Assembly: GCF_029211185.1 (NCBI RefSeq)
Contig: NZ_JARGDO010000001.1
Coordinates: forward strand, 283,414-347,413
Source of the DNA: Tessaracoccus caeni
Lineage (GTDB): Bacteria > Actinomycetota > Actinomycetes > Propionibacteriales > Propionibacteriaceae
Direction: 5' to 3'
DNA length: 64,000 nt
Shown here: positions 8,382 to 27,671 of the stretch, piece by piece
Layout of the letters: every line of letters starts with the position of its first letter
Position numbering within the stretch: the stretch's first letter is position 1
Translations under genes and position numbers: made by a program
The notes under the pieces: model-generated
The model's input: the letters and a program-made list of their open reading frames with translations, nothing else
Database searches by the model: none
Told to the model about the DNA's origin: nothing

Positions 8382-9848
8382 TTATAGACGCTCGCGCAGG
8401 GCCTTGAGACGGGCGAGCGAAGACTCGCGGCCCAGGATCTCCATCGACTCGAACAACGGCGGCGACACCCGACGGCCGGAGATGGCCACCCGGATCGGGG
8501 CGAAGGCGAACTTGGGCTTGATGCCCAGGCCCTCGACGATGCGCTCCCGCAGACCCGTCTGGATGGAGGCAGCATCCAGGGCGACCGACTCGGTCACGGC
8601 GATGGCGGCGTCGAGCACCTCGGCGGCATTGTCGGCCAGCGCCTCGACGGCGGCCGGATCCAGGACGAGATCCGCGTCGGCAGCGAACAGGTAGTCCAGC
8701 TGCGGCAGCGCGTCCTTCAGCACCACCAGGCGCTCCTGGATGATCGGCACAGCCTGGCGTAGCACGTCGAGATCGCGCTCGGACGGATCGCTCCATTGGC
8801 CGGTGTCCGACGCGAAGGTTGCGATCCGCGCGGCCAGTTCGTCGGCCGACAAGGTGCGGATATAGTGCCCGTTCAACCAGTCCAGCTTCTTGAGGTCGAA
8901 GATCGGGCCGACGGTGTTCACCTTCGACCACGAGAAGCGCTCGACGAACTCGTCGAAGCTGGAGACCTCGTGCTCCTCGTCGCCGGCGTAGCCCAGCAGC
9001 TGAAGGAAGTTCACCACGGCCTCGGGCAGGTAGCCCTCCTCCTTGAACCACATCAGCCGGGCGGCGGGGTTCTTGCGCTTGGAGATCTTCGACTTGTCGG
9101 TGTTGCGCAGCAGCGGCATGTGCGCGAACGCCGGCGCCTCCCAGCCGAGCCACTGATAGAGCAGCACGTGCTTGGGCGTCGAGCTGATCCACTCCTCACC
9201 GCGCACGACGGTGTTGATGCCCATCAGGTGATCGTCGACGACGACCGCCATGTGGTAGGTCGGGAAGCCATCAGCCTTCAGGATCACCTGATCGTCGGGA
9301 CGGGGCGCCTTGACCTCGCCGCGGATGATGTCGTCGAAGGTGAGCGGGGCATCGTCGGGGATCAGCATCCGCACGACCGGGCGGTCGGTGAAGCCGGGCA
9401 GCGCCTCGCGCTCCTCCCGGGTCTTGCCGACGCACAGCCGGTCGTAGCCGGTGACCGACAGCTTCTGCGCGTTCTGTTCGGCTCGCAGCTCCGCGAGGCG
9501 CTCGGAGGAGCACCAGCAGTAGTAGGCGTGGCCCGCCTCGATCAGCTGCTCGACGTATGGGCGGTAGGTGTCCACCCGCTCCGACTGGCGGTACGGCTCG
9601 TACGGGCCCCCGACGTGCGGCCCCTCGTCGGGGTTGAGCCCCAGCCAGGCCAGCGAGTCGTAGATCTGTTGCTCGGAGCCCTGGACCAGGCGAGCCTGAT
9701 CGGTGTCCTCGATCCGCAGCACGAACTTCCCGCCGGTCTTCCTGGCCCAGGCCAGATCGAACAGCGCCATGAACGCGGTTCCGACGTGCGGATCTCCGGT
9801 CGGCGACGGGGCAACACGGGTACGAGCAGGGGTGAGCGCTTCAGTCAT
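8382..9848 (-). CDS. gltX: Glutamate--tRNA ligase
   Basis: A 488-residue class I aminoacyl-tRNA synthetase that charges tRNA-Glu. The HIGH-type motif is PSPTGDPHVGT (residues 14-24) and the KMSKS-type motif is KISKR (254-258). The long C-terminal helical region forms the anticodon-binding domain, and the length is normal for bacterial GluRS. The start ATG is close to a -10-like TAGAGT on the minus strand. The divergent glnS begins 67 bp away. Because glnS is present, this enzyme may be the discriminating form that does not charge tRNA-Gln, but the sequence alone does not settle this. Confidence 0.95.
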   Translation of the reverse strand: MTEALTPARTRVAPSPTGDPHVGTAFMALFDLAWARKTGGKFVLRIEDTDQARLVQGSEQQIYDSLAWLGLNPDEGPHVGGPYEPYRQSERVDTYRPYVEQLIEAGHAYYCWCSSERLAELRAEQNAQKLSVTGYDRLCVGKTREEREALPGFTDRPVVRMLIPDDAPLTFDDIIRGEVKAPRPDDQVILKADGFPTYHMAVVVDDHLMGINTVVRGEEWISSTPKHVLLYQWLGWEAPAFAHMPLLRNTDKSKISKRKNPAARLMWFKEEGYLPEAVVNFLQLLGYAGDEEHEVSSFDEFVERFSWSKVNTVGPIFDLKKLDWLNGHYIRTLSADELAARIATFASDTGQWSDPSERDLDVLRQAVPIIQERLVVLKDALPQLDYLFAADADLVLDPAAVEALADNAAEVLDAAIAVTESVALDAASIQTGLRERIVEGLGIKPKFAFAPIRVAISGRRVSPPLFESMEILGRESSLARLKALRERL

Positions 9849-9915
9849 AGTGGCCCCAACTCTAGTCGGGTTGCCCCGAAATGGCTGAGCCCCGGAACCC
9901 CGCTAACATGTCGCC

Positions 9916-11589
<1,674 letters not shown>

Positions 11590-11598
<9 letters not shown>

Positions 11599-11767
11599 GG
11601 TGCGACGAAGGAGCCTCGAAGCGACCGGTGGCCGAGGAACAGTCCTGACCAAAGCCCCTAGGCACCGTCGCTCTCTTCGAGGCTACGGCTTCGGGGCTCG
11701 TACTTCGAGGTTCGCTTCGCTCACACCTCAGCAACCACTCGCCCGGAGCCTCCGCACCTCAAAGAGC
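11590..11767. repeat. Dispersed intergenic repeat, family 2, copy 1
   Basis: The start of this copy (GGTCGTTGAGGTGCGACG) supplies the last codons and the stop of glnS. The reverse complement matches the copy at 50815-51019 in the same order, including the blocks GGTCGCTTCGAGGC, CTTCGTCGCACCTCAACG and GGACTGTTC. The internal block GGCACCGTCGCTCTCTTCG recurs at 59437. The unit is rich in short inverted GAGGT/CCTCGA motifs and shows no reading frame of its own. Confidence 0.7.
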
Positions 11768-11803
11768 GAGGGCCAGGTGGGAAATCCCACCTGGCCCTCT
11801 TTC
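11768..11803. terminator. Bidirectional terminator between glnS and tuf
   Basis: A perfect 15-bp stem pairs 11768-11782 with 11785-11799 around a 2-nt loop, followed by TTT on the plus strand. It lies 20 bp past the tuf stop codon and serves the convergent glnS and tuf transcripts. Confidence 0.8.
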
Positions 11804-11823
11804 AGCTTGTCAGCTCAGTCAGA

Positions 11824-13023
<1,200 letters not shown>

Positions 13024-13137
13024 GAGGGCTCCTTCTAGGATCTCGCCACGCGGGATTGCGAGGCGTGCTTCGGGTCTTCCCGCACAAGACGCGCGGGTAC
13101 AGCGCCTGATTTTACTGCACAAGCGCAAGCCCCACCA

Positions 13138-13165
13138 ACTCTACCCCCCACGCCCCACGAGTCAA
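13138..13165 (-). promoter_or_regulatory. tuf promoter
   Basis: Read on the minus strand, a -35 TTGACT (13160-13165) and a -10 TAGAGT (13138-13143) stand 16 bp apart. They lie between the fusA terminator and the tuf start and leave a leader of about 105-110 nt. Confidence 0.65.
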
Positions 13166-13205
13166 TTCGAGAACGGGCGATCTGGGGACAACCGGGGACA
13201 AAGAG

Positions 13206-13242
13206 TGAGGGGCCGGGTGGAATGTCCACCCGGCCCCTCACT
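13206..13242 (-). terminator. Intrinsic terminator after fusA
   Basis: A perfect 17-bp stem pairs 13206-13222 with 13226-13242 around a 3-nt loop, just past the fusA stop codon. On the minus strand it is followed by CTCTTTG, a weak T tract. Confidence 0.75.
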
Positions 13243-13261
13243 CAGCGATCACGGCGAGAGA

Positions 13262-15346
13262 TCAGTCGCGGCCCTGGGCCTTGGCGACGATCTCGTCCAT
13301 GATGTTGCGCGGCGTCTCGGCGTAGGAGTCGAACTCCATGGAGTACGACGCCTGACCCGAGGTCTTCGAGCGAAGATCGCCCACGTAGCCGAACATCTCG
13401 GACAGCGGCACGAGGGCCCGCACGACGCGGTTGCCGTGCTGCTCGTCCATCGCCTGGATCTGACCACGACGGGAGTTCAGGTCGCCGATCACGGTGCCGA
13501 GGTAATCCTCGGGTGTGGTGACCTCGACGGCCATCATCGGCTCCAGGATGGCCGGGTCGGCCTTGCGAGCGGCCTCCTTGAAGGCCTGCGCGCCGGCCAG
13601 CTTGAAGGCCAGCTCGGAGGAGTCGACGTCGTGGTAGGCGCCGTCGGTGAGGGTCACCTTGATGTTCTCGACCGGGTAGCCGGCGAGCACGCCGAACTGC
13701 ATGGCCTCCTTGATGCCGTGGTCCACCGCAGGGATGTACTCGCGGGGGATGCGGCCACCGGTGACGGCGTTGACGAACTCGTAGCCCGAGCCCGGCTCGG
13801 TGGGCTCCAGGTCGATGATGACGCGGGCGAACTGACCGGAACCACCGGTCTGCTTCTTGTGCGTGTACTCGACCTTCTGCACCGGGCGGCGCAGGGTCTC
13901 GCGGTAGGCCACCTGGGGCTTGCCGATGTTGGCGACGACCTTGAACTCACGGCGCATGCGGTCGATGAGCACGTCCAGGTGCAGCTCGCCCATGCCGGCG
14001 ATGATGGTCTGGCCGGTCTCCTCGTCGGTGTGGACGCGGAAGGTGGGATCCTCCTCCGCCAGGCGCTGGATCGCGTTGGACAGCTTCTCCTGGTCGGACT
14101 TGGTCTTGGGCTCGATGGCCTGCTCGATCACGGGGGCCGGGAAGGTCATCGACTCGAGCACGATCGGGTTGCTGGGATCGCACAGGGTCTCACCGGTGGT
14201 GGTGTCCTTGAGGCCCATCACCGCGCAGATCATGCCGGCGCCGATCGAGGGGATCTCCTCGCGCTTGTTGGCATGCATCTGGTAGATCTTGCCGATGCGC
14301 TCCTTGCGACCCTTGGTGGCGTTGAGCACCTGCGAGCCGGCCTGCAGCACGCCGGAGTAGACGCGCACGAAGGTCAGCTTGCCGAGGTGCGGATCCGCGG
14401 CCACCTTGAAGGCCAGGATCGAGAGCGGCTCGTCGTCGGACGGCTTGCGGGTGAGCTCCACCGACTCGTCGCCGGGCTTGAAGCCCTCGATGGCGGGCAC
14501 GTCGAGCGGCGACGGCAGGTAGGCGACCACCGCGTCGAGCAGGGGCTGGACGCCCTTGTTCTTGAACGAGGTGCCGCAGACCACCGCGGTGAAGGTGTTG
14601 CTGATGACGCCCTTGCGGACGGCGGCCTTGATCTGCTCGGCCGAGGGCTCCTCGCCTTCCAGGTACATCTCCATGATCTCGTCGTCGACATCGGCGACGC
14701 GCTCGATCAGGGTCATGTGGGCGGCCTCAGCGGCCTCCTGGAGCTCGGCCGGGATCTCCTCGACCTCGTAGTCCTCGCCCATCTTGGTCTCGCCGCGCCA
14801 GGTGAGCGCACGCATCTCGACCAGGTCGACGACACCGAGGAAGTCGCCCTCGGCGCCGATCGGAAGCTGCAGCAGCACCGGGTCGGTGTTCAGGCGCTCA
14901 CGGATGGTCTTGACCACGTGATCGAAGGAGGCACCGGTGCGGTCCAGCTTGTTCACGTAGCAGATGCGCGGCACGCCGTACTTGGTGGCCTGACGCCACA
15001 CCGTCATCGACTGGGGCTCCACGCCTGCCACGCCGTCGAACACGGCGACGGCACCGTCGAGCACGCGCAGCGAGCGCTCCACCTCGACGGTGAAGTCGAC
15101 GTGTCCCGGGGTGTCGATGATGTTGATCAGGGTGTCGTGCCAGAAGCAGGTGGTAGCGGCCGACGTGATGGTGATACCACGCTCCTGCTCCTGCTCCATC
15201 CAGTCCATCGTGGCGGCGCCGTCGTGGACCTCACCGATCTTGTAGCTCTTGCCCGTGTAGAACAAGATGCGCTCGGTGGTGGTGGTCTTGCCGGCATCGA
15301 TGTGCGCCATGATGCCGATGTTGCGAACCTTGTTCAGGTCGGTCAC
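13262..15346 (-). CDS. fusA: Elongation factor G
   Basis: A 694-residue translocation GTPase of standard length. The P-loop region [13 protein letters not shown] lies near the N-terminus, followed by the switch motif [16 protein letters not shown] and NKLDRTGA; domains II-V follow. It drives ribosome translocation and, with the recycling factor, ribosome splitting. It sits in the classic str operon order rpsL-rpsG-fusA-tuf. A hairpin without a strong T tract (15389-15417) lies in the 77-nt gap after rpsG and may tune expression relative to the ribosomal proteins. Confidence 0.97.
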   Translation of the reverse strand: MTDLNKVRNIGIMAHIDAGKTTTTERILFYTGKSYKIGEVHDGAATMDWMEQEQERGITITSAATTCFWHDTLINIIDTPGHVDFTVEVERSLRVLDGAVAVFDGVAGVEPQSMTVWRQATKYGVPRICYVNKLDRTGASFDHVVKTIRERLNTDPVLLQLPIGAEGDFLGVVDLVEMRALTWRGETKMGEDYEVEEIPAELQEAAEAAHMTLIERVADVDDEIMEMYLEGEEPSAEQIKAAVRKGVISNTFTAVVCGTSFKNKGVQPLLDAVVAYLPSPLDVPAIEGFKPGDESVELTRKPSDDEPLSILAFKVAADPHLGKLTFVRVYSGVLQAGSQVLNATKGRKERIGKIYQMHANKREEIPSIGAGMICAVMGLKDTTTGETLCDPSNPIVLESMTFPAPVIEQAIEPKTKSDQEKLSNAIQRLAEEDPTFRVHTDEETGQTIIAGMGELHLDVLIDRMRREFKVVANIGKPQVAYRETLRRPVQKVEYTHKKQTGGSGQFARVIIDLEPTEPGSGYEFVNAVTGGRIPREYIPAVDHGIKEAMQFGVLAGYPVENIKVTLTDGAYHDVDSSELAFKLAGAQAFKEAARKADPAILEPMMAVEVTTPEDYLGTVIGDLNSRRGQIQAMDEQHGNRVVRALVPLSEMFGYVGDLRSKTSGQASYSMEFDSYAETPRNIMDEIVAKAQGRD

Positions 15347-15388
15347 TGTGCAGTCCTTTTGAAGTCTTTTTGCAATAGACAGGTGAGA

Positions 15389-15417
15389 GCCCCCGGCCCT
15401 TGGCAGGGCGCGGGGGC
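15389..15417 (-). other. G+C-rich hairpin between rpsG and fusA
   Basis: Stem GCCCCC-GCCCT pairs with AGGGC-GGGGGC (small internal bulges, 4-nt loop). No T run follows on the minus strand, so it is more likely an mRNA-processing or partial-termination element than a full terminator. Confidence 0.45.
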
Positions 15418-15423
15418 GCTACA

Positions 15424-15894
15424 TCACCAGCGATAGTGCGCGAAGGCCCGGTTGGCCTCGGCCATCTTGTGCGTGTCCTCACGACGCTTCACGGAAGCGC
15501 CCAGGCCATTGGAGGCGTCGAGAATCTCGTTCATGAGACGCTCGGTCATGGTCTTCTCACGACGAGCGCGGGAGAAGCTGACCAGCCAGCGCAGGGCGAG
15601 CGTGGTCTGGCGGGCGGGCTTGACCTCGATCGGCACCTGGTAGGTGGCGCCGCCGACGCGACGCGACTTGACCTCGATGGACGGCTTCACGTTCTCGATG
15701 GCGCGCTTGAGCGTCTGCACGGGATCGTTGCCGGTCTTCTCGCGGGTGCCCTCGAGAGCGTTGTAGACGATGCCCTGAGCGACGGTCTTCTTGCCGTCGA
15801 GCAGGATCTTGCTGACGAGCTGGGAGACCAGCTGCGAGCCGTAAACGGGATCAGCGATAACGGGGCGCTTCGGCGCCGGACCCTTGCGAGGCAT
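15424..15894 (-). CDS. rpsG: 30S ribosomal protein S7
   Basis: A 156-residue protein, the normal S7 length. It nucleates assembly of the 30S head by binding the 3' domain of 16S rRNA and contacts tRNA at the E site. It begins [12 protein letters not shown] and has the conserved [11 protein letters not shown] segment. The start codon overlaps the rpsL stop (TAATG), so the two are translationally coupled, and S7 may autoregulate the operon as in other bacteria. Confidence 0.97.
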   Translation of the reverse strand: MPRKGPAPKRPVIADPVYGSQLVSQLVSKILLDGKKTVAQGIVYNALEGTREKTGNDPVQTLKRAIENVKPSIEVKSRRVGGATYQVPIEVKPARQTTLALRWLVSFSRARREKTMTERLMNEILDASNGLGASVKRREDTHKMAEANRAFAHYRW

Positions 15895-16265
15895 TACTTC
15901 TCCTTCTTGGCGCCGTAGCGGCTACGAGCCTGCTTGCGACCCTTGACACCCTGGGTGTCGAGGGAGCCACGGATGATCTTGTAACGAACGCCGGGGAGAT
16001 CCTTCACACGACCGCCACGCACGAGCACCATCGAGTGCTCCTGCAGGTTGTGGCCGACGCCCGGGATGTAAGCGGTGACTTCGACGCCCGAGCTCAGGCG
16101 AACACGCGCAACCTTACGCAGCGCCGAGTTGGGCTTCTTGGGAGTGGTGGTGTACACACGCGTGCACACGCCCCGGCGCTGAGGAGAACCCTTGAGCGCG
16201 GGGGTCTTATTGCTGGAGACCTTGTCGGTCCGGCCCTTGCGGACCAGCTGCTGAATAGTTGGCAC
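15894..16265 (-). CDS. rpsL: 30S ribosomal protein S12
   Basis: A 123-residue decoding-centre protein. The streptomycin-relevant loops read [17 protein letters not shown] and [14 protein letters not shown], with lysines at the positions equivalent to K43 and K88, i.e. the drug-sensitive form. First gene of the str operon; the stop codon overlaps the rpsG start by one base. Confidence 0.97.
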   Translation of the reverse strand: MPTIQQLVRKGRTDKVSSNKTPALKGSPQRRGVCTRVYTTTPKKPNSALRKVARVRLSSGVEVTAYIPGVGHNLQEHSMVLVRGGRVKDLPGVRYKIIRGSLDTQGVKGRKQARSRYGAKKEK

Positions 16266-16480
16266 CTGTAGGCATCACTTTCGTTTTGCTGAGTGGATGG
16301 GTATCCCTGGCGTGCAACTCCCCTCGCCTGAAGCCGGGGTCACCGTTTCCCGGGGTTTCATACGAGGAATAGCTGCTGTGCGGCCGCTGCCACGGCATCC
16401 GGTTCCCCCTGCAACGGCGAGGACCTGATATTCGCGCTGGGCACGCACAACCGTGCCCGAGCAACCGAGCACGCCGATCT

Positions 16481-16509
16481 AGACTAGGTCAATTTCCAGT
16501 GATAAGCAA
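16481..16509 (-). promoter_or_regulatory. rpsL (str operon) promoter
   Basis: Read on the minus strand, TTGCTT (16504-16509) and TAGTCT (16481-16486) stand exactly 17 bp apart. The -35 abuts the rpoC terminator, so the str operon restarts directly where the rpoC transcript ends. The resulting leader of about 200 nt (16266-16475) contains no gene. Confidence 0.55.
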
Positions 16510-16541
16510 AACAGGGCACCTGCATCGCGCAGGTGCCCTGT
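16504..16541 (-). terminator. Intrinsic terminator after rpoC
   Basis: A perfect 13-bp stem pairs 16511-16523 with 16529-16541 around a 5-nt loop. On the minus strand it is followed by TTTTGCTT. It lies 18 bp past the rpoC stop codon. Confidence 0.85.
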
Positions 16542-16559
16542 CTTACAGGATCTCAGAAC

Positions 16560-20438
<3,879 letters not shown>

Positions 20439-20531
20439 GTTGCTTCTCTTTCCCCTACTGATCTGTAGGTGATGGTTTCGTCTGAGTTTGTTCCTTGATG
20501 ACTGAGTGCCGGCCCGAAGGCCGACGCTGAC

Positions 20532-24005
<3,474 letters not shown>

Positions 24006-24102
24006 GATTCGGTCCTTCCAAGAACGCTTGAAGCTTCTTCTCTGCATGACGAAGGACCCGTGTCAAATGAAACGGGCACAACGCATGGCAGGGCAAATAA
24101 GC

Positions 24103-24131
24103 ACTATAGAGCAAACCTGCCCGCAGGGCAA
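24103..24131 (-). promoter_or_regulatory. rpoB-rpoC promoter
   Basis: Read on the minus strand, TTGCCC (24126-24131) and TATAGT (24103-24108) have a 17-bp spacer. The leader to the TTG start is about 90 nt. This gives rpoBC its own promoter, independent of rplJL, as expected since a GH35 gene separates the two. Confidence 0.7.
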
Positions 24132-24212
24132 ACGTCCCGCTCCCCGGCCTCCCGGGCTCGTGGAATCTCGTCCCCGATCAACGATGATCTCGCCGACGAT
24201 GATACCGCGACC

Positions 24213-26045
24213 TCAGGGCCGCGCAACCCCCTCGTCGGGCGTGGCGCCGTCGAGGATCGGTGCGCCCACGGTCCGGAGGACGCCGGGCGCGCCGTCGGTC
24301 GCGATCACCGTGATCAGGTTGGAGCCGGCCTTCAGCAGCGGCCCCGGAACGTAGAGGGTGCGCTGCGGTCCGACCGACCAGCACCGGCCGATCATCTCCT
24401 CGCCCACCAGGACGAAGCCCCGCCCCACCTCGGCGGTGTCGAGGAAAGCGTCGCGTCCCGCGTCGTCCGGCGCAACCACGAGCTCGTACTGGCGCACGAC
24501 GAAGCCACGGCCCTCGTCGGGCTCCCCTGCCTGGGCGAGGATCTCCCCGCCGATCACGTCCAGCGGCACCGGCCAGGCCTGCCAGCCCATCAGATACCGG
24601 GTCTCCAGCCAGGAGCCGCCCAGAAGGCCCTTCCGCTCGCCGAGCAGCGGGCCGAAGTTGATCCGCCCCAGCGACTCCACCACGACGTCCAGGCGGTGAA
24701 GGCCTCGCTCGGCCGAAAGCGTCACGGCCTCCGGTTCCCTTTCGTCCCGACCCGCGATCCCGACGAGTTCACCGTCGCAGTAGACGTGCGCTCGGTCGTG
24801 CAGTCCGAACAGACGAAGCGGCGGCTCTCCCCCGGCGTGTTCGAAGGTGGTGCTCAGGACCAGCAGGCCGCGCTCCAGACCCAGATCCTCGAAGGCCGGG
24901 GGAAACGGCACCGGCTCCTCCTGCGCACGCAGCCCGGGCACGACCGCCAGGGCAGCCCGCGACAACGCCCTCAGCTGGTCGGGCCCCCAATGGGTGGAGG
25001 CCACCGGACGCAGCTCGCCCGCAGGCAGCACGGGTGGATCGGTGTGGAGGTCGGCCGGGATCTCGGGCACCTCGACATGACGACGGATCACGTCGCGGAA
25101 TGCCCAGAATTTGGGCGTGAGGGCACCGTTCTCGGCGATCGGGGCGTCATAGTCGTAGCTGGTCACGGTGGGCTGAAGGCGTCGGTCGTAGTTCGATCCG
25201 TTCCAGAGCCCGAAGTTGGTTCCGCCATGGGCCATATAGACGTTGACGCTCATCCCCCGCCCGAGCATGCCGTCGAGTTCCTTGGCCGCGTCGTCGAAAC
25301 CGCGAGAGTGGTGCGGCTCACCCCAATGGTCGAACCAGCCGTTCCAGAACTCCATGCACATGGCGGGCTGATCGCCGTACTCCTGCTCCAACAGCTCCAG
25401 CGCCTGTTGGTGGCCGGAACCGAAGTTCACCATCGGCAGCGCTCCATCGATCGCGCCACCCGCGAGGTAGCCGACGCTGGGCCCGTCGCTGGTGACCAGC
25501 ATGGCGGAGATCCCCCGCCTCAGGAGACCGTCACGGAGGTGGGCCAGGTAGGCCTTGTCCTCGCCATAGCTGCCGTACTCGTTCTCCACCTGAACCATGA
25601 TCACGCGCCCACCGTTGCGGACCTGGCGGGCCGCGACGACGGGGATCAGCACGTCGAACCAGCGGTCGACCTCGCGCAGATAGGCAGGGTCGCTGCAGCG
25701 CAACCGAATGGAGCGGTCCTCCAGCAGCCAGCCCGGGAAGCCCCCGCCCTCCCATTCGGCGCAGATGTAGGGCCCTGGCCGAACGATGACGTCGAGATCC
25801 GCTTCCGCGGCGAGGTCGAGGAATCGACCGAGATCCCGGGAACCCGTGAAATCGACGACACCGCGGGCCGGCGCGTGCCAGTTCCAGGGAATATAGGTCT
25901 CCACCGTGTTCGCACCCATCGCACGAAGGCGACGCAGCCGATCGGCCCAGTGCCCCGGATGCACCCGCGCGTAATGGATGGCACCCGAAACGATCAGATG
26001 GCGCTTGCCATCGCGCTCGAAATGACGGCCTGAGACAGTGAGCAT
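24213..26045 (-). CDS. Beta-galactosidase, glycoside hydrolase family 35
   Basis: A 610-residue GH35 enzyme that removes terminal beta-galactose. The acid/base Glu156 lies in MVQVENEYGSYGED and the nucleophile Glu232 in MCMEFWNGWFDHWGE. The TIM barrel is followed by C-terminal beta-sandwich domains. There is no signal peptide, so it acts in the cytoplasm on imported galactosides, like the BgaC-type enzymes. The ATG at 26045 is preferred because of the SD AAGGGA; a longer frame to 26072 lacks one. It sits between rplL and rpoB in the same orientation, where these genes are usually adjacent, so it looks like an insertion into the ribosomal/RNA-polymerase cluster. No sugar transporter or regulator is next to it. 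Confidence 0.92.
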   Translation of the reverse strand: MLTVSGRHFERDGKRHLIVSGAIHYARVHPGHWADRLRRLRAMGANTVETYIPWNWHAPARGVVDFTGSRDLGRFLDLAAEADLDVIVRPGPYICAEWEGGGFPGWLLEDRSIRLRCSDPAYLREVDRWFDVLIPVVAARQVRNGGRVIMVQVENEYGSYGEDKAYLAHLRDGLLRRGISAMLVTSDGPSVGYLAGGAIDGALPMVNFGSGHQQALELLEQEYGDQPAMCMEFWNGWFDHWGEPHHSRGFDDAAKELDGMLGRGMSVNVYMAHGGTNFGLWNGSNYDRRLQPTVTSYDYDAPIAENGALTPKFWAFRDVIRRHVEVPEIPADLHTDPPVLPAGELRPVASTHWGPDQLRALSRAALAVVPGLRAQEEPVPFPPAFEDLGLERGLLVLSTTFEHAGGEPPLRLFGLHDRAHVYCDGELVGIAGRDEREPEAVTLSAERGLHRLDVVVESLGRINFGPLLGERKGLLGGSWLETRYLMGWQAWPVPLDVIGGEILAQAGEPDEGRGFVVRQYELVVAPDDAGRDAFLDTAEVGRGFVLVGEEMIGRCWSVGPQRTLYVPGPLLKAGSNLITVIATDGAPGVLRTVGAPILDGATPDEGVARP

Positions 26046-26167
26046 GAGGATCCCTTCAGACGGCGCGGGCATGGCACTGCATAGCGTGCCGGACTCAAAG
26101 ACTCACGATAGCGACGGCGACACCGGCCAGCTCGGCGCCTCGAGTAATCGAGCCGACATCCGAGACG

Positions 26168-26209
26168 AAAAAGGCCGCAGCTCGCTCCCCGAGGGGAACG
26201 AGCTGCGGC
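26168..26209 (-). terminator. Intrinsic terminator after rplL
   Basis: A long stem (11 bp, one mismatch, 5 bp; 2-nt loop) pairs 26174-26190 with 26193-26209. On the minus strand TTTTT follows (26168-26172). It ends the rplJ-rplL transcript 38 bp past rplL, ahead of the GH35 gene. Confidence 0.9.
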
Positions 26210-26246
26210 TCCTTCACGATCGCCAGGGCGATCGGTCAGGCAAGAG

Positions 26247-26639
26247 TCACTTGACCTCGACGGTGGCGCCGGCGGCCTCGAGGGCCTCCTTGGCCTTGGC
26301 CGCGGTGTCCTTGTCGACCTGCTCGAGCACGGGCTTCGGGGCGCTCTCAACGAGATCCTTGGCCTCCTTCAGACCGAGGCCGGGGTTGAGGACACGCACC
26401 TCCTTGATGACCGCGATCTTCTTGGCGCCACCGGAGGTCAGGATGACGTCGACCTTGTCGGAGCCAGCCTCCTCCTCAACAGCCTCGGCGGCCGCGGGAG
26501 CGGCAGCAGCGGCAACCGCAACCGGGGCGGCGGCGGTGACATCGAAGGTCTCTTCGAACACCTTCACGAACTCGGACAGTTCGATCAGGGTCATCTCCTT
26601 GAAAGCCTCAAGGAGCTCTTCGTTGGTGAGCTTCGCCAT
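26247..26639 (-). CDS. rplL: 50S ribosomal protein L7/L12
   Basis: A 130-residue stalk protein. The N-terminal dimerisation helices ([20 protein letters not shown]) are joined by an Ala/Val/Glu-rich hinge (about residues 37-60) to the factor-binding C-terminal domain ([24 protein letters not shown]). It recruits EF-Tu and EF-G to the ribosome. It follows rplJ by 47 bp. Confidence 0.97.
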   Translation of the reverse strand: MAKLTNEELLEAFKEMTLIELSEFVKVFEETFDVTAAAPVAVAAAAAPAAAEAVEEEAGSDKVDVILTSGGAKKIAVIKEVRVLNPGLGLKEAKDLVESAPKPVLEQVDKDTAAKAKEALEAAGATVEVK

Positions 26640-26686
26640 GTTTGGCGTCCTTTCTCAAATTTCGCTGCAGCACACGCTGCGACGGA

Positions 26687-27301
26687 TCACTGCGCAGCGT
26701 CTGCTGCTTCGGGGGCCGCTTCCGCGGCGGGGGTCTCTTCAGCCACGGGGGCCGGCGCGGAGCCGGCACCACCGATGAGGGCGGGATCGTCCTGCGCCTT
26801 GGCCTCGAGCGCACCCATGACGCGGGCGAGCTTCGAAGCCGGAGCGGCGAAGGCGTAAGCAGCCTTGGACAGGTTCGCCTTGAGCGCACCTGCCAGCTTG
26901 GCCAGCAGCACCTCGCGAGATTCGAGGTCGGCCAGCTTCAGCACGGTCTGGGCGTCGAGGATCTTGCCATCCATGACGCCGCCCTTGATGGCCAGAGACG
27001 GATTGGCCTTTGCGAAGTCACGCAGCCCCTTGGTAACAGCGGCAACGTCACCCGAGATGAACGCGATGGCGGTGGGGCCGGTGAGGGTCTCGTCGAGGCC
27101 CTCGATTCCGGCGTCCTTCGCGGCCAGCGCGGTCAGGGTGTTCTTCGCAACGGCGTAGGTGGCGTCCTCACCGAGGGACCGACGCAGGTTCTGCAGGTCC
27201 TTCACGGTGAGACCGCGGTACTCGGTGAGCACTGCAGCAGCCGAGGTGCTGAACTTGTCAGACAGCTCCGCGACCTTCGCAGCCTTTTCCGGCCTCGCCA
27301 T
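26687..27301 (-). CDS. rplJ: 50S ribosomal protein L10
   Basis: A 204-residue stalk base protein that holds the L7/L12 dimers. It starts MARPEKAAKVAELSDKF. The last 30 residues form an Ala/Pro/Glu-rich tail (APAPVAEETPAAEAAPEAAD), longer than in E. coli L10 but usual in actinobacteria. A leader of about 190 nt with an internal terminator-like hairpin precedes it, consistent with autogenous control by the L10-L7/L12 complex. Confidence 0.96.
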   Translation of the reverse strand: MARPEKAAKVAELSDKFSTSAAAVLTEYRGLTVKDLQNLRRSLGEDATYAVAKNTLTALAAKDAGIEGLDETLTGPTAIAFISGDVAAVTKGLRDFAKANPSLAIKGGVMDGKILDAQTVLKLADLESREVLLAKLAGALKANLSKAAYAFAAPASKLARVMGALEAKAQDDPALIGGAGSAPAPVAEETPAAEAAPEAADAAQ

Positions 27302-27374
27302 TGGGTCTCCTTCCGGTTCATCAACCTGAACCCGCCCATCGGGGGCGAACCCAGGGCCTCGGACCCGAGCCCAA

Positions 27375-27405
27375 CAAAAAAGCCCCGTGCCGGTGGGCGC
27401 GGGGC
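27375..27405 (-). terminator. Attenuator-like hairpin in the rplJ leader
   Basis: On the minus strand a 10-bp G+C-rich stem (one mismatch, 4-nt loop; 27396-27405 with 27382-27391) is followed by six T residues (27376-27381). It stands about 75 nt before the rplJ start and downstream of the rplJ promoter. No minus-strand gene lies upstream that it could terminate, so it is best read as a transcription attenuator of the rplJL operon. Confidence 0.65.
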
Positions 27406-27501
27406 GGCATGCGCATGCATGTTGCTCTAGCGATCACCTGCGCGGGCCTCCATTGCTGGATGTTATGACCTTGCGGTCACCTGCGGTCTTCGGCTCGGAG
27501 A

Positions 27502-27530
27502 ACATTACCCGCTCCCTCGCACGGCACCAA
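27502..27530 (-). promoter_or_regulatory. rplJ-rplL promoter
   Basis: Read on the minus strand, TTGGTG (27525-27530) and TAATGT (27502-27507) are 17 bp apart. The start of transcription would be near 27495, about 190 nt ahead of rplJ. The rest of the 370-bp gap 27302-27671 holds the leader and, on the plus strand, a possible -10 TAGTCT (27621-27626) for the transporter operon. Confidence 0.55.
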
Positions 27531-27671
27531 ATCCAGGTCGTCGCGTCACGATTGGGTTACATCTTCGCGGCAGCGCGCTCGGAGCCCCCTCCCCCGCGAG
27601 GTGGCCCGGGCGCGTTGCGTTAGTCTGTGAGCGTTTGACACCCGAAACCCATCTCTGAAAAGAGGCCTGAA

